Source: Dethiobacter sp. (GTDB lineage Bacteria > Bacillota > Dethiobacteria > DTU022). Taken from it: a stretch of DNA of 12,898 nt. The translations under genes and the position numbers were made by a program. Of this stretch, positions 12,470 through 12,898 are shown in pieces. The stretch is from contig JAGXSR010000001.1 of assembly GCA_018333405.1 (NCBI GenBank), positions 1-12,898 on the forward strand. The letters run 5' to 3'. The notes under the pieces are model-generated. The model saw only the letters and a list, made by a program, of their open reading frames with translations. It did not search any database and was not told the DNA's origin. The stretch's first letter is position 1, and every line of letters starts with the position of its first letter.

Positions 12470-12898
12470 TTGCGCAGATTTCTATTTTTGATGGGAGCCG
12501 GCTTGGTTATTCTGTTTGCGGCCGGCTGCGCCGGAGGCGCCGCGCCGGATCAGCCGGTACAGGAAACGCAGCCGGCGGTAAAAGTGGTGACCACTATTTA
12601 CCCACTGTTTGATATGGTCAGGCAGTTGGGCGGAGATAAGGTTGAAGTTTCCTATCTGCTGCCGGCAGGCGCCAGCCCGCATACATATGAGCCGACCATG
12701 GAGCAGGTCCGGCAGCTTGCCCGGGCCGATCTTTTCGTGTATATCGGCGCAGGGCTGGATGATTGGGCTTTACAACTGACTGAGGCGGCAAACCAGGAGC
12801 TGACTATGGTGGAGCTGGCGGAAGCAGTAACGCTGTTGGAGTCTCGTTATTATCACCTTGAGGAAGAAGCTGATCAGGGCGGGCATAAGGAAGATTGC
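12470..12898 (+). CDS. Zinc/manganese ABC transporter substrate-binding lipoprotein, 5' part
   Basis: This is a ZnuA/AdcA/TroA-family solute-binding protein, which captures Zn2+ or Mn2+ outside the cell for an ABC importer. The first 143 residues are present, and the frame is open at the window edge. The start is TTG 12470, seven bases after AAGGAGGAG. The N-terminus MRRFLFLMGAGLVILFAAGC is a lipoprotein signal with Cys20 lipidated. The domain starts at VKVVTTIYPLFDMV (38-50) and contains LLPAGASPHTYEPT (63-76), where His71 is the first metal ligand. VYIGAGLDDWA (90-100) is typical. The part at 127-143 (YYHLEEEADQGGHKED) is the beginning of the acidic/His-rich loop common in zinc-specific members, so zinc is favoured. 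The permease and ATPase genes would be expected just outside the window. Confidence 0.93.
   Translation, partial: MRRFLFLMGAGLVILFAAGCAGGAAPDQPVQETQPAVKVVTTIYPLFDMVRQLGGDKVEVSYLLPAGASPHTYEPTMEQVRQLARADLFVYIGAGLDDWALQLTEAANQELTMVELAEAVTLLESRYYHLEEEADQGGHKEDC

Noticed and set aside
12415..12612. Open frame overlapping the start of the metal-binding lipoprotein gene
   Set aside because: It is out of phase with the clear lipoprotein signal and ZnuA domain, has no ribosome binding site and its product is Arg-rich.

Overview
The window looks like a piece of the chromosome of an anaerobic, endospore-forming Gram-positive bacterium. A syntrophic or sulfate-reducing Peptococcaceae-type Clostridia is my best guess. 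The reasons are strong GGAGG-type ribosome binding sites, frequent GTG/TTG starts, a Spo0E-like sporulation phosphatase, lipoprotein-type secreted proteins, and a soluble Hdr/Etf/Flx redox operon of the kind found in strict anaerobes. The organism assignment is inference; there is no rRNA or other taxonomic marker in the window.

Layout. (1) Positions 1-536 hold the 3' part of selD (selenophosphate synthetase). A short minus-strand spo0E-like gene (613-771) converges on it. (2) Positions 772-1351 are an AT-rich intergenic region without a convincing gene. It contains an inverted repeat, a 20-bp tandem repeat, a hairpin with a ribosome-binding-site-like loop, and a strong Shine-Dalgarno-like sequence with no start codon. 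(3) Positions 1352-9627 are one tightly packed eight-gene operon: hdrC-hdrB fusion, etfB, etfA, hdrA, mvhD (flxD), two 4Fe-4S dicluster proteins (FlxC/FlxB-like) and a FAD/NAD(P)H/[2Fe-2S] reductase (FlxA-like). (4) Positions 9628-11093 hold a lipoprotein serpin gene bracketed by two related GGGGACGGTC-type inverted repeats. Each repeat starts within four bases of the preceding stop codon. (5) Positions 11100-12255 hold an MNT/HEPN (MntA/HepT-like, type VII) toxin-antitoxin pair with its own promoter, a 16-bp palindrome upstream and a hairpin terminator downstream. (6) Positions 12256-12898 hold a leader with two mutually exclusive stem-loops and the 5' part of a ZnuA/AdcA-type metal-binding lipoprotein gene.

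How the main genes may work together. FlxA, FlxB and FlxC would exchange electrons with NAD(P)H. MvhD/FlxD would connect them to HdrA, the flavin-bifurcating subunit. HdrA would pass electrons to ferredoxin and to a soluble HdrCB-like subunit. In place of a heterodisulfide partner, this operon encodes an electron transfer flavoprotein (EtfBA) directly after the HdrCB gene. The gene order therefore suggests a soluble NADH/ferredoxin/ETF electron bifurcating or confurcating complex that would exchange acyl-CoA-type (or other ETF-linked) electrons without a membrane quinone step. This assembly is the most interesting system in the window. The individual families are known; their joint function here is inference.
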